Origin: Shewanella denitrificans OS217
GTDB lineage: Bacteria; Pseudomonadota; Gammaproteobacteria; Enterobacterales; Shewanellaceae
Length of the DNA: 64,000 bases
Reading direction: 5' to 3'
NCBI RefSeq assembly: GCF_000013765.1
Contig: NC_007954.1
Location: 2,976,001 to 3,040,000, forward strand
Positions 47,968 through 55,897 of the stretch are shown here, in pieces. How positions within the stretch are numbered: the stretch's first letter is position 1; each line of letters starts with the position of its first letter. The notes beneath the pieces were generated by a model that saw only the letters and a list, made by a program, of their open reading frames with translations, was not told the origin of the DNA and did not search any database. A program made the position numbers and the translations under genes.

Positions 47968-49797
47968 ATGTTTAAATTTTTTGAATCATTAACCCAACCC
48001 TTGCCCCCAGAAGAACCAACGCAGCCCCCTTCTGGCGTGTATGCGTTCTGTCGCCATTACACTCAAGGTTTTGGCGCCTTGCTGATCACCATGTCGGTAT
48101 TAACCGCTATTTTAGCCATGCTCGAAGTGTCTTTATTCGGCTTTATGGGTCAGCTGGTGGATTGGCTTGTCACTAAAGACCCGCAAACCTTGTGGCAAGA
48201 TGAGAAAACTACCTTGGTCGCCATGTCTGTCATCGTCTTACTGGTGATCCCACTGCTGGTGTGGCTACACGCATCGATTGCCTACCAATCTTTGCTGGGC
48301 AATTATCCCATGGCCATTCGCTGGCAGACTCACAGGTATCTGCTTAAACAGAGCATTTCGTTTTATCAAGATGATTTTGCCGGCCGTATCGCCACGAAAG
48401 TGATGCAAACCTCACTTGCGGTGCGTGAAACCGTAATGAAATTACTCGATGTCCTGGTCTATGTGCTGGTGTATTTCACCTCCATGTTAGTGATGATAGC
48501 CAGCGCCGATCTGCGCTTAATGCTACCTATGCTTGTCTGGCTCGCCGCTTATGTGGCAATTCAGTGGAAATTAGTGCCTAAGTTAAAGGCTATTTCCACT
48601 GAGCAAGCCGATGCACGCTCAACCATGACAGGACGCATCGTCGACAGCTATACCAATATCTCGACAGTAAAACTCTTCTCCCATACTAAGCAAGAAGCGG
48701 ATTATGCCCGTGACAGCATGATGATTTTCCTAAAAACCGTTTATGGTCAGATGCGCTTAGTGACTGTTATCAACGTATCGGTGCAAATCATCAACTATGT
48801 GCTGGCCTTTGTCATCGCTGCTGTGTCCATTTGGCTGTGGGCTGACAATGCCATTAGTGTCGGCGCTATCGCCATTGCCGTGAGTTTAGCATTGCGCTTG
48901 AATGGCATGTCCCAGTGGATCATGTGGGAAATCAGTTCATTATTTGAAAATATTGGCACTGTGACCGACGGCATGAATACCTTGTCTAAGCCTATCGCTA
49001 TCGAAGATAAACCAGGCGCGAAAGACATAGTTGTCAGCCAAGGAAAGATAGATTTCAACCGAGTGAGCTTTCATTACGGCGAGAAAACCGGCGTTATTGA
49101 TGAATTAAATCTTAATATCAAGGCTGGCGAAAAAGTGGGGCTTGTTGGCCGCTCTGGCGCGGGTAAATCCACCCTAGTTAATCTGTTGATGCGTTTTCAT
49201 GATGTTGAGCAAGGGCAAATATGCATAGATGGACAACCCATCACTGACATTACCCAAGACTCGCTGCGGGCCAACATAGGCATGGTGACTCAGGATACCT
49301 CATTGCTGCACAGATCCATTCGAGAGAATGTGCTCTATGGCGACCCCAATGCCAGTGAAGCGCGCTTGATGGCCGCCATCACTCAGGCTCAGGCGCATGA
49401 GTTCATTGAGCACTTAACGGATCCCCACGGCAATGTTGGCTTAGATGCACAAGTGGGTGAACGCGGGGTTAAGCTTTCTGGTGGCCAAAGACAGCGTATC
49501 GCCATCGCCCGTGTGTTACTTAAAAATGCGCCGATTCTATTACTTGATGAAGCCACCTCTGCGCTGGACTCTGAAGTCGAAGCGGCAATCCAAGGCTCGT
49601 TGTACGAGTTAATGGAAGGCAAAACCGTTATTGCCATCGCCCACAGATTATCCACCATAGCGGCAATGGACAGGCTCATAGTGTTAGATCAAGGTAAGAT
49701 TGTTGAACAAGGCACACATCAAGAATTGATCGACGCTAAAGGCATATACGCGCAATTATGGGCTCATCAAACCGGCGGTTTTATCGGTGTTGACTAG
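47968..49797 (+). CDS. ABC exporter, fused membrane and ATPase domains
   Basis: 609 residues. Six transmembrane helices (residues about 35-320) are followed by a C-terminal ATPase with GRSGAGKSTL (Walker A near 396), the Q-loop GMVTQDTSLLHRS, the signature LSGGQRQRIAIARVLL, and the Walker B ILLLDEATSALD. This is a type I exporter half transporter, probably a homodimer for a lipid or drug-like substrate. Substrate unknown. It is divergent from the ada-alkA gene. Confidence 0.9.
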   Translation: MFKFFESLTQPLPPEEPTQPPSGVYAFCRHYTQGFGALLITMSVLTAILAMLEVSLFGFMGQLVDWLVTKDPQTLWQDEKTTLVAMSVIVLLVIPLLVWLHASIAYQSLLGNYPMAIRWQTHRYLLKQSISFYQDDFAGRIATKVMQTSLAVRETVMKLLDVLVYVLVYFTSMLVMIASADLRLMLPMLVWLAAYVAIQWKLVPKLKAISTEQADARSTMTGRIVDSYTNISTVKLFSHTKQEADYARDSMMIFLKTVYGQMRLVTVINVSVQIINYVLAFVIAAVSIWLWADNAISVGAIAIAVSLALRLNGMSQWIMWEISSLFENIGTVTDGMNTLSKPIAIEDKPGAKDIVVSQGKIDFNRVSFHYGEKTGVIDELNLNIKAGEKVGLVGRSGAGKSTLVNLLMRFHDVEQGQICIDGQPITDITQDSLRANIGMVTQDTSLLHRSIRENVLYGDPNASEARLMAAITQAQAHEFIEHLTDPHGNVGLDAQVGERGVKLSGGQRQRIAIARVLLKNAPILLLDEATSALDSEVEAAIQGSLYELMEGKTVIAIAHRLSTIAAMDRLIVLDQGKIVEQGTHQELIDAKGIYAQLWAHQTGGFIGVD

Positions 49798-49802
49798 CTA
49801 TT

Positions 49803-49999
49803 TAACCTCAGCTCGGGATAATAAATGCATATCAAACAGCTCTTTGCACCGCTAACTGTGTTGAATCTACTTGCAATAGGCTAGCTATTGCCGCGTAAAT
49901 TCGCCTTGTTATCAGCGCAAAGCTCAAGTTTGAGGGTAATTACTTGAATTTTGGCTGTTTCAATGCCGTTTATTCATCTCTTAACCCGAGTTGAGGTTA
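49803..49999 (+). mobile_element. Putative 197-bp MITE-like element with terminal inverted repeats
   Basis: The ends TAACCTCAGCTCGGGATAA (49803-49821) and TTAACCCGAGTTGAGGTTA (49981-49999) are imperfect inverted repeats of 18-19 bp. No coding capacity lies between. It sits six bases past the ABC exporter stop and before a plus-strand terminator near 50050, as though it had been inserted in the transcript tail. There is no transposase and no clear target-site duplication, so the class assignment is tentative. Confidence 0.5.
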
Positions 50000-50047
50000 T
50001 TTACTTAGGTAAGTGGCACTGGATCATTAAACTAAAACACCAAAGCT

Positions 50048-50075
50048 AAGCCACTCATTGAGTGGCTTTTTTATT
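50048..50075 (+). terminator. Terminator of the ABC exporter transcript
   Basis: Stem AGCCACTC / GAGTGGCT with an ATT loop followed by six T on the plus strand, 250 nt past the ABC exporter stop. The preceding 197 bp is the MITE-like element. Confidence 0.75.
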
Positions 50076-50242
50076 GCCACTTTATTTAAAAAATAACAAT
50101 AAAGTTTGAAAAAATAGCAATGAGAAATAGTGTTCAAACGAATAGATATGATGACGTTTTTAACAGGGATAATTCACAGAGAATAATAAAAAGAAGACAT
50201 TAACTGGAATAAAAACGATTGGGATTGTTTGAAGCAAAGAAA

Positions 50243-50318
50243 TGGTGGTCGCTACTGGGCTCGAACCAGTGACCCCCTCCTTGTAAGGGAGGTGCTCTCC
50301 CAGCTGAGCTAAGCGACC
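50243..50318 (-). tRNA. tRNA-Val(TAC), copy 1 (promoter-distal)
   Basis: 76-nt cloverleaf with anticodon TAC and encoded CCA. One of six copies with identical sequence. Confidence 0.97.
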
Positions 50319-50358
50319 TGGGATATAACGCAGAATAATCTAACAGAATACAGAGATA

Positions 50359-50434
50359 TGGTGGTCGCTACTGGGCTCGAACCAGTGACCCCCTCCTTGT
50401 AAGGGAGGTGCTCTCCCAGCTGAGCTAAGCGACC
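50359..50434 (-). tRNA. tRNA-Val(TAC), copy 2
   Basis: Identical to the other five copies. The spacer before it differs from theirs, apart from the 5' leader ATCCCA shared by most of them. Confidence 0.97.
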
Positions 50435-50470
50435 TGGGATATCAATCTATTTTAAAATCTTAGTAAAATA

Positions 50471-50546
50471 TGGTGGTCGCTACTGGGCTCGAACCAGTGA
50501 CCCCCTCCTTGTAAGGGAGGTGCTCTCCCAGCTGAGCTAAGCGACC
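50471..50546 (-). tRNA. tRNA-Val(TAC), copy 3
   Basis: Identical cloverleaf, anticodon TAC and CCA. Confidence 0.97.
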
Positions 50547-50587
50547 TGGGATATTTTACGTTCGAGTCCACCTATCTATGAGAGAAA

Positions 50588-50663
50588 TGGTGGTCGCTAC
50601 TGGGCTCGAACCAGTGACCCCCTCCTTGTAAGGGAGGTGCTCTCCCAGCTGAGCTAAGCGACC
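50588..50663 (-). tRNA. tRNA-Val(TAC), copy 4
   Basis: Identical cloverleaf, anticodon TAC and CCA. Confidence 0.97.
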
Positions 50664-50694
50664 TGGGACTCTACACTATACTCACTGGATTACA

Positions 50695-50770
50695 TGGTGG
50701 TCGCTACTGGGCTCGAACCAGTGACCCCCTCCTTGTAAGGGAGGTGCTCTCCCAGCTGAGCTAAGCGACC
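50695..50770 (-). tRNA. tRNA-Val(TAC), copy 5
   Basis: Identical cloverleaf, anticodon TAC and CCA. Confidence 0.97.
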
Positions 50771-50811
50771 TGGGATGTAATCAACAGAAAAATAACTTCA
50801 GATTGAAGCTA

Positions 50812-50887
50812 TGGTGGTCGCTACTGGGCTCGAACCAGTGACCCCCTCCTTGTAAGGGAGGTGCTCTCCCAGCTGAGCTAAGCGACC
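50812..50887 (-). tRNA. tRNA-Val(TAC), copy 6 (promoter-proximal)
   Basis: Identical cloverleaf. First gene of the operon, just downstream of its promoter. Confidence 0.97.
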
Positions 50888-50906
50888 TCATGCTGTGTGG
50901 GGCCGT

Positions 50907-50934
50907 ATTATAGGGACCGAGTAAAACCTGTCAA
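50907..50934 (-). promoter_or_regulatory. Promoter of the tRNA-Val operon
   Basis: Minus-strand TTGACA (50929-50934) and TATAAT (50907-50912), both perfect, are 16 bp apart and followed by a GC-rich discriminator (ACGGCCCC), the stringent stable-RNA type. The remaining gap to gltX (to 51215) holds the gltX leader with a TATAAT at 51113-51118 and no clear -35. Confidence 0.85.
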
Positions 50935-51215
50935 CGCTTTTCGACGAAAAAAAACTTAGCCGCAGAAAATTTACCCTCTTTGTTGTTTTGTTAAACAAAT
51001 TACATTCTGAGCCTATCGTGGCTTAGCCATAGATTAAAGCCCTATTAATCCCTTTTTCATGGCAAAACATCAAGGGGATAGATAGCCTGACAATATCTTG
51101 GAGTGACTCTATTATAATGAGAAACATTTCCACTAGGTGGATTGGCTGTTAGAATAAGCGCCACATTTTATACTTTGTCTTCTTCTAGACGTTTTTAATA
51201 GGTTAGTGTCCGATT

Positions 51216-52637
51216 ATGACAACTCCCGCGATAACTAAAACGCGTTTTGCTCCTAGCCCAACCGGCTTCCTTCATGTTGGCGGTGCCCGTACAGCACTTT
51301 ATTCTTGGCTTCAGGCTCGTGCTAATAATGGTGAATTTGTGCTCCGAATCGAAGACACAGATATCGAGCGTTCAACACAAGCGGCTTGTGATGCCATTCT
51401 TGATGGTATGAACTGGTTAGGTTTGACTTGGGACGAAGGTCCTTATTACCAGACAAAGCGTTTTGATCGTTACCATGAAATCATCGGCCAAATGCTAGAA
51501 AAAGGCACTGCCTATAAATGTTATTGTTCACGCGAGCGCATTGAAACCATGCGTGAAGAACAAGCTGCTGCGGGATTACAACAAAAATATGATGGCCATT
51601 GCCGCAACCTTGCAGCAAGAGAAACTAACGAGCCGTTTGTTATACGCTTTAAAAACCCGTTAGAGGGCAGTGTCGTTTTTGACGATCATGTGCGCGGCCG
51701 CATCGAAATATCTAACGAAATGTTAGATGATTTAATTATCCAACGTACCGATGGTGTGCCTACTTACAACTTCTGTGTGGTCGTTGATGATTGGGACATG
51801 GGTATTACTAGCGTTGTGCGAGGTGAAGATCACATTAACAATACGCCACGTCAAATCAATATTCTTAAAGCGCTCGGGGCGCCTATCCCTGAATATGCCC
51901 ATGTGTCTATGATTTTAGGCGACGACGGCGCTAAGCTATCCAAACGCCACGGCGCTGTTGGTGTAATGCAATACCGTGATGACGGTTATTTACCCGAAGC
52001 CCTGTTGAACTATTTAGTGCGCTTAGGTTGGTCTCATGGCGACCAAGAAATCTTCTCAATGGAAGAAATGAAGCAGCACTTTAAACTGGGCGACATTAAC
52101 AAAGCAGCATCCGCCTTTAACACAGATAAGCTTATTTGGTTAAATCAACACTATATTAAGACCCTTGACCCAGAATATGTCGCAAGTCATTTAGCTTGGC
52201 ATATGGAAGATCAAAACATTGATACCAGCAATGGTCCAGCCCTAGCTGAGATAGTGACCGCACTTTCTGAGCGCGCCAAAACATTAAAAGAACTGGCCGA
52301 ATCGAGCCGTTATTTCTTTGAAGACTTCACTGACTTTGATGAAGTTCAAGCTAAAAAGCATTTACGCGGCGTGGCCCTTGAGCCGTTAACCTTAGTTAAG
52401 ACTAAATTAGCAGCCTTAACTGAATGGTCTGTCAGTGTAATTCATCAAGTAATTGAAGATACCGCCACTGAACTTGAGGTTGGCATGGGTAAAGTAGGTA
52501 TGCCACTGCGTGTTGCTGTAACAGGTGCAGGCCAGTCGCCTGCTCTAGATTTAACCTTGTTTTTAATTGGAAAAGACAGATCTGAGCAAAGAATATCCAA
52601 AGCGATTGATTTTGTAGCAGATAGAATAAATTCCTAA
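51216..52637 (+). CDS. gltX: Glutamyl-tRNA synthetase
   Basis: Class I synthetase charging tRNA-Glu, 473 residues. The HIGH-type motif is APSPTGFLHVGGARTAL and the KMSKS-type motif is KLSKRHGAVG near residue 245. The zinc-binding cysteines are in CYCSRERIE and DGHCRNL. It stands next to the tRNA-Glu block whose product it charges. Confidence 0.97.
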   Translation: MTTPAITKTRFAPSPTGFLHVGGARTALYSWLQARANNGEFVLRIEDTDIERSTQAACDAILDGMNWLGLTWDEGPYYQTKRFDRYHEIIGQMLEKGTAYKCYCSRERIETMREEQAAAGLQQKYDGHCRNLAARETNEPFVIRFKNPLEGSVVFDDHVRGRIEISNEMLDDLIIQRTDGVPTYNFCVVVDDWDMGITSVVRGEDHINNTPRQINILKALGAPIPEYAHVSMILGDDGAKLSKRHGAVGVMQYRDDGYLPEALLNYLVRLGWSHGDQEIFSMEEMKQHFKLGDINKAASAFNTDKLIWLNQHYIKTLDPEYVASHLAWHMEDQNIDTSNGPALAEIVTALSERAKTLKELAESSRYFFEDFTDFDEVQAKKHLRGVALEPLTLVKTKLAALTEWSVSVIHQVIEDTATELEVGMGKVGMPLRVAVTGAGQSPALDLTLFLIGKDRSEQRISKAIDFVADRINS

Positions 52638-52645
52638 AAAACGAG

Positions 52646-52674
52646 TTGACACTTTTGGGTATGCTGCATAGAAT
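52646..52674 (+). promoter_or_regulatory. Promoter of the tRNA-Ala/Glu block
   Basis: TTGACA (52646-52651) and TAGAAT (52669-52674) with a 17-bp spacer and GC-rich discriminator (GCGCCTCGC), just after the gltX stop. It probably drives the whole array of tRNAs to the terminator at 55259. Confidence 0.8.
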
Positions 52675-52741
52675 GCGCCTCGCAGTTGAGACACGTGGTC
52701 AGTAATTCTGGTAGCGTATCCAAAAGCAATTTAAGTAAGTC

Positions 52742-52817
52742 GGGGTTATAGCTCAGCTGGGAGAGCGCTTCGCTGGCAGTGAAGAGGTCCACGGTTCGAT
52801 CCCGTGTAGCTCCACCA
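52742..52817 (+). tRNA. tRNA-Ala(GGC), copy 1
   Basis: 76-nt cloverleaf with anticodon GGC and CCA. It differs from copy 2 at one acceptor base (GGGGTTA for GGGGCTA), leaving a T-G wobble in the acceptor stem. Confidence 0.95.
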
Positions 52818-52926
52818 CTTACTTAAGCATCTTTATTAGATGAAAGCATTGATATTCTTGATTAACAAGAGTGCTTACAGATATCAATGAGTATTCACTC
52901 GATACAGAGTATAAGGTATCAAATGT

Positions 52927-53014
52927 GTCCTATTAGTCTAGAAATAGAGTATAGGACACCGCCCACTTTGGTTTATAAAGAGTCGGCGGTAGCAGGGGGG
53001 TCGAATCCTTGTTA
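52927..53014 (+). pseudogene. Degenerate tRNA-Glu unit P1
   Basis: The acceptor 5' strand and part of the D-arm (GTCCTATTAGTCTAGA) are kept. The D-loop is enlarged and the anticodon loop is replaced by CACTTTGGTTTATAAAGAGTC inside a kept CCGCC/GGCGG stem. Anticodon TTC, the acceptor 3' strand and CCA are missing. Confidence 0.85.
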
Positions 53015-53113
53015 GTAATTATCTAGCAATTAGCATTGATATTCTTGGTTAACAAGAGTGCCTACAGACATCGATGAGTATTCACTCGGTACAGAGTATA
53101 ACGTATCAACAGT

Positions 53114-53200
53114 GTCCCATTCGTCTAGAAATAGAACATAGGACACCGCCCACTTTGGTTTATAAAGAGTCGGCGGTAACAGGGATTCGAATCCTTGTTA
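53114..53200 (+). pseudogene. Degenerate tRNA-Glu unit P2
   Basis: Same lesion as the preceding unit, with the acceptor 5' strand and D-stem intact and the T-arm close to normal (GATTCGAATCC) but no acceptor 3' strand. About 92% like the others across the anticodon hairpin. Confidence 0.85.
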
Positions 53201-53285
53201 TTAATTTTGTAGCGATTAGCATTGATGTTTAGCCTACAGGCATCTATGAGTATTCACTCGATACAGAGTATAACGTATCAACTGT

Positions 53286-53361
53286 GTCCCATTCGTCTAG
53301 AGGCCTAGGACACCGCCCTTTCACGGCGGTAACAGGGGTTCGAATCCCCTATGGGATACCA
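53286..53361 (+). tRNA. tRNA-Glu(TTC), copy 1
   Basis: 76-nt cloverleaf, anticodon TTC, T-arm GGGGTTCGAATCCCC and CCA. Confidence 0.97.
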
Positions 53362-53399
53362 CTTTTTTAAGTTTTGGTATCAACCGAGATTTTATATTC

Positions 53400-53475
53400 G
53401 GGGCTATAGCTCAGCTGGGAGAGCGCTTCGCTGGCAGTGAAGAGGTCCACGGTTCGATCCCGTGTAGCTCCACCA
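53400..53475 (+). tRNA. tRNA-Ala(GGC), copy 2
   Basis: 76-nt cloverleaf with anticodon GGC and CCA. Its upstream spacer lacks the repeat that precedes the Glu units. Confidence 0.96.
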
Positions 53476-53579
53476 AATTTGCTTATTAAAGCAAATTAGC
53501 ATTGATGTTCTTGGTTAACAAGAGTGCCTACATACATCAATGAGTATTCACTCGATACAGAGTATAACGTATCAACTGT

Positions 53580-53669
53580 GTCCCATTCGTCTAGAAATAG
53601 AGAGAATAGGACATCGACCACTTTGTTTTATAAAGAGTCGGCGGTAACAGGAGGGCAAATCCTTGTTAT
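53580..53669 (+). pseudogene. Degenerate tRNA-Glu unit P3
   Basis: Same lesion, further decayed: ATCGACCA in the anticodon stem and GGAGGGCAAATCC in the T-arm. Confidence 0.85.
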
Positions 53670-53753
53670 TAAATATGTAGCAATTAGCCTTGATGTTTAG
53701 CCTACAGACATCAATGAGTATTCACTCGATACAGAGTATAACGTATCAACTGT

Positions 53754-53829
53754 GTCCCATTCGTCTAGAGGCCTAGGACACCGCCCTTTCACGGCGGTAA
53801 CAGGGGTTCGAATCCCCTATGGGATACCA
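53754..53829 (+). tRNA. tRNA-Glu(TTC), copy 2
   Basis: Identical to copy 1. Start of the longer duplicated block that recurs at 54551. Confidence 0.97.
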
Positions 53830-53973
53830 TATTTTTGATGGTTGAACATGATTCGAAGCAGTTTATGCGATCAGGTTTGAAGATCTAAAATAGCATTGAT
53901 ATTCTTGGTTACCAAAAGTGCCTACAGACATCAATGAGTATTCACTCGATACAGAGTATAACGTATCAACTGT

Positions 53974-54066
53974 GTCCCATTCGTCTAGATATAGAGAGAA
54001 TAGGACATCGCCCACTTTGGTTTATAAGAGAGTCGGCGGTAACAGGGGTTTCAAATCCTTGATATT
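53974..54066 (+). pseudogene. Degenerate tRNA-Glu unit P4
   Basis: Same lesion class with GATATAGAGAGAATAGG in the D-loop and GGGTTTCAAATCC in the T-arm. Identical to the unit at 54771. Confidence 0.85.
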
Positions 54067-54149
54067 AATTATGTAGCAATTAGCTTTGATGTTTAGCCTA
54101 CAGACATCAATGAGTATTCACTCGATACAGAGTATAAGGTATCAACTGT

Positions 54150-54225
54150 GTCCCATTCGTCTAGAGGCCTAGGACACCGCCCTTTCACGGCGGTAACAGG
54201 GGTTCGAATCCCCTATGGGATACCA
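54150..54225 (+). tRNA. tRNA-Glu(TTC), copy 3
   Basis: Identical to the other tRNA-Glu copies, anticodon TTC. Confidence 0.97.
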
Positions 54226-54371
54226 TATTTTGATGGTTGAACATGATTCGAAGAAATTGTTTTCGGAAAAAGCGTTTAATGATCTAAATAGCATTGATAT
54301 TCTTGGTTACTAAGAGTGCCTACAGACATCAATGAGTATTCACTCGATACAGAGTATAACGTATCAACTGT

Positions 54372-54456
54372 GTCCCATTCGTCTAGAAATAGAGCTTAGG
54401 ACATCGCCCACTTTGGTTTATAAAGAGTCGGCGGTAACAGGAGTTCGAATCCTTAG
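54372..54456 (+). pseudogene. Degenerate tRNA-Glu unit P5
   Basis: Same hairpin-bearing anticodon arm. D-loop GAAATAGAGCTTAGG and T-arm GAGTTCGAATCC followed by TTAGGG, unlike the TTGTTA or TTGATA that ends the other units. Confidence 0.85.
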
Positions 54457-54550
54457 GGTTTTGTTCTTCATTATAGGTAACTAGCACTGGTGTTTAGCCT
54501 ACAGACACCAATGAGTATTCACTCGATACAGAGTATAAGGTATCAAATGT

Positions 54551-54626
54551 GTCCCATTCGTCTAGAGGCCTAGGACACCGCCCTTTCACGGCGGTAACAG
54601 GGGTTCGAATCCCCTATGGGATACCA
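54551..54626 (+). tRNA. tRNA-Glu(TTC), copy 4
   Basis: Identical tRNA-Glu, first gene of the right duplication. Confidence 0.97.
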
Positions 54627-54770
54627 TATTTTTGATGGTTGAACATGATTCGAAGCAGTTTATTCGATCAGGTTTGAAGATCTAAAATAGCATTGATATT
54701 CTTGGTTACCAAAAGTGCCTACAGACATCAATGAGTATTCACTCGATACAGAGTATAACGTATCAACTGT

Positions 54771-54863
54771 GTCCCATTCGTCTAGATATAGAGAGAATAG
54801 GACATCGCCCACTTTGGTTTATAAGAGAGTCGGCGGTAACAGGGGTTTCAAATCCTTGATATT
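54771..54863 (+). pseudogene. Degenerate tRNA-Glu unit P6
   Basis: Identical to the unit at 53974 and copied with it. Confidence 0.85.
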
Positions 54864-54946
54864 AATTATGTAGCAATTAGCTTTGATGTTTAGCCTACAG
54901 ACATCAATGAGTATTCACTCGATACAGAGTATAAGGTATCAACTGT

Positions 54947-55022
54947 GTCCCATTCGTCTAGAGGCCTAGGACACCGCCCTTTCACGGCGGTAACAGGGGT
55001 TCGAATCCCCTATGGGATACCA
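54947..55022 (+). tRNA. tRNA-Glu(TTC), copy 5
   Basis: Identical tRNA-Glu with anticodon TTC and CCA. Confidence 0.97.
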
Positions 55023-55155
55023 CTTTTTTAAGATGGTTGAACAGTATTCGAAGCGATTTTTCGAAAAGGTTTGAAAATCTAAAATAGCGTCGATGTTTAG
55101 CCTACAGACATTAACGAGTATTCACTCTCAGTGCAGAGTATAAAGCATGACTAGT

Positions 55156-55231
55156 GTCCCATTCGTCTAGAGGCCTAGGACACCGCCCTTTCACGGCGGT
55201 AACAGGGGTTCGAATCCCCTATGGGATACCA
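55156..55231 (+). tRNA. tRNA-Glu(TTC), copy 6
   Basis: Identical tRNA-Glu, last of the array. Its spacer has drifted slightly more than the others. Confidence 0.97.
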
Positions 55232-55236
55232 AATTA

Positions 55237-55259
55237 ACCACCGCAAGGTGGTTTTTTTA
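55237..55259 (+). terminator. Terminator of the tRNA-Ala/Glu array
   Basis: ACCACC / GGTGGT stem with GCAA loop followed by seven T, immediately after the last tRNA-Glu. Confidence 0.88.
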
Positions 55260-55322
55260 TGCCTTTTATTTAATGCACTCTTTTGCCACACTCTAATCTG
55301 AATACTTTTATTTAGGAATTCT

Positions 55323-55771
55323 GATGGCTATGCCTCCCTTGACCCACACAATCACTCGCTTCATACCCCCTATTTCAATTCACCGCACTTTTTAGCTTAT
55401 TTTTTGCTTTGGTTGGCTTTAGCTACAATGTATGGCGCATGGAAATAACTGAATACAATGCCAATATTCGCGATGCAAGTTTTGAGATGCTGCTGCAACT
55501 CTCTGAGTTAGAACTTATTATTTATTCTGGCCACTATGATAACGATCCTATCGCTGGTAATCCTCGTAAAGCCTGGGTTAAAGTCGGACTCATCAAAGAT
55601 CTCAGCCAAATAACTAATGCTAGAATGCAACTTGCCACAGAAAAGTTGCATCAAGATTGGCGTGAGAACTGGCACACCTTTATTCAAGATAACCAGAGTA
55701 CCGAACTCCTCATAAAATCCATTGATGAAACTCGCAGTGAAGTCCGTTTTTTACTGGCAACCCTTGAATAA
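55323..55771 (+). pseudogene. Small single-pass membrane protein with one-base frameshift
   Basis: An ATG at 55323 with AGGA 7 nt upstream opens 23 codons that stop at a TAG just after the T5 run 55389-55393. The frame that continues the protein starts no clear codon until TTG 55409 (120 residues). Adding one T to the run joins them into a 149-residue protein with a hydrophobic segment (TFFSLFFALVGFSYNVW) and a charged helical tail (MLLQLSELELIIYSG). I do not recognise the family. Genuine mutation or a sequencing error are equally possible. Confidence 0.6.
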
Positions 55772-55897
55772 AGCATATCAATCGGTATTTATGTGATCTT
55801 AAACAAGCGTTTAAGAAAATAAATGCTGAGTTTTTACTCAATGTTCGCTAGATTAATGGCATAACAATAAGGAACTCTTAATCCAAGGAACCTAACT

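Larger units (their letters stand above)
53754..54225 (+). repeat. Tandem duplication, left copy (472 bp)
   Basis: This block (tRNA-Glu, spacer, degenerate unit, spacer, tRNA-Glu) is repeated at 54551-55022, offset 797 bp. I find one mismatch (ATGCGATC versus ATTCGATC after the first tRNA). Outside the block the match falls away. Confidence 0.9.
54551..55022 (+). repeat. Tandem duplication, right copy (472 bp)
   Basis: Partner of 53754-54225, with one visible mismatch over 472 bp. It contains tRNA-Glu copies 4 and 5 and degenerate unit P6. Confidence 0.9.
52818..55155 (+). repeat. Repeated tRNA-linked spacer, about twelve copies
   Basis: A 65-85-bp unit precedes every intact or degenerate tRNA-Glu. 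It contains AGCCTACAGACATCAATG, GAGTATTCACTCGATACAG and GTATCAAC, and forms small hairpins (TTGATGT/ACATCAA and GATAC/GTATC). Copies begin near 52845, 53032, 53220, 53498, 53680, 53890, 54080, 54290, 54490, 54690, 54877 and 55090. Some copies carry an extra left part (TTGATATTCTTGGTTAAC). Confidence 0.85.

Noticed and set aside
50243..55231. Regularly spaced repeats could suggest a CRISPR array.
   Set aside because: The repeats are complete or degenerate tRNA genes (76-93 nt), and no cas genes are near.
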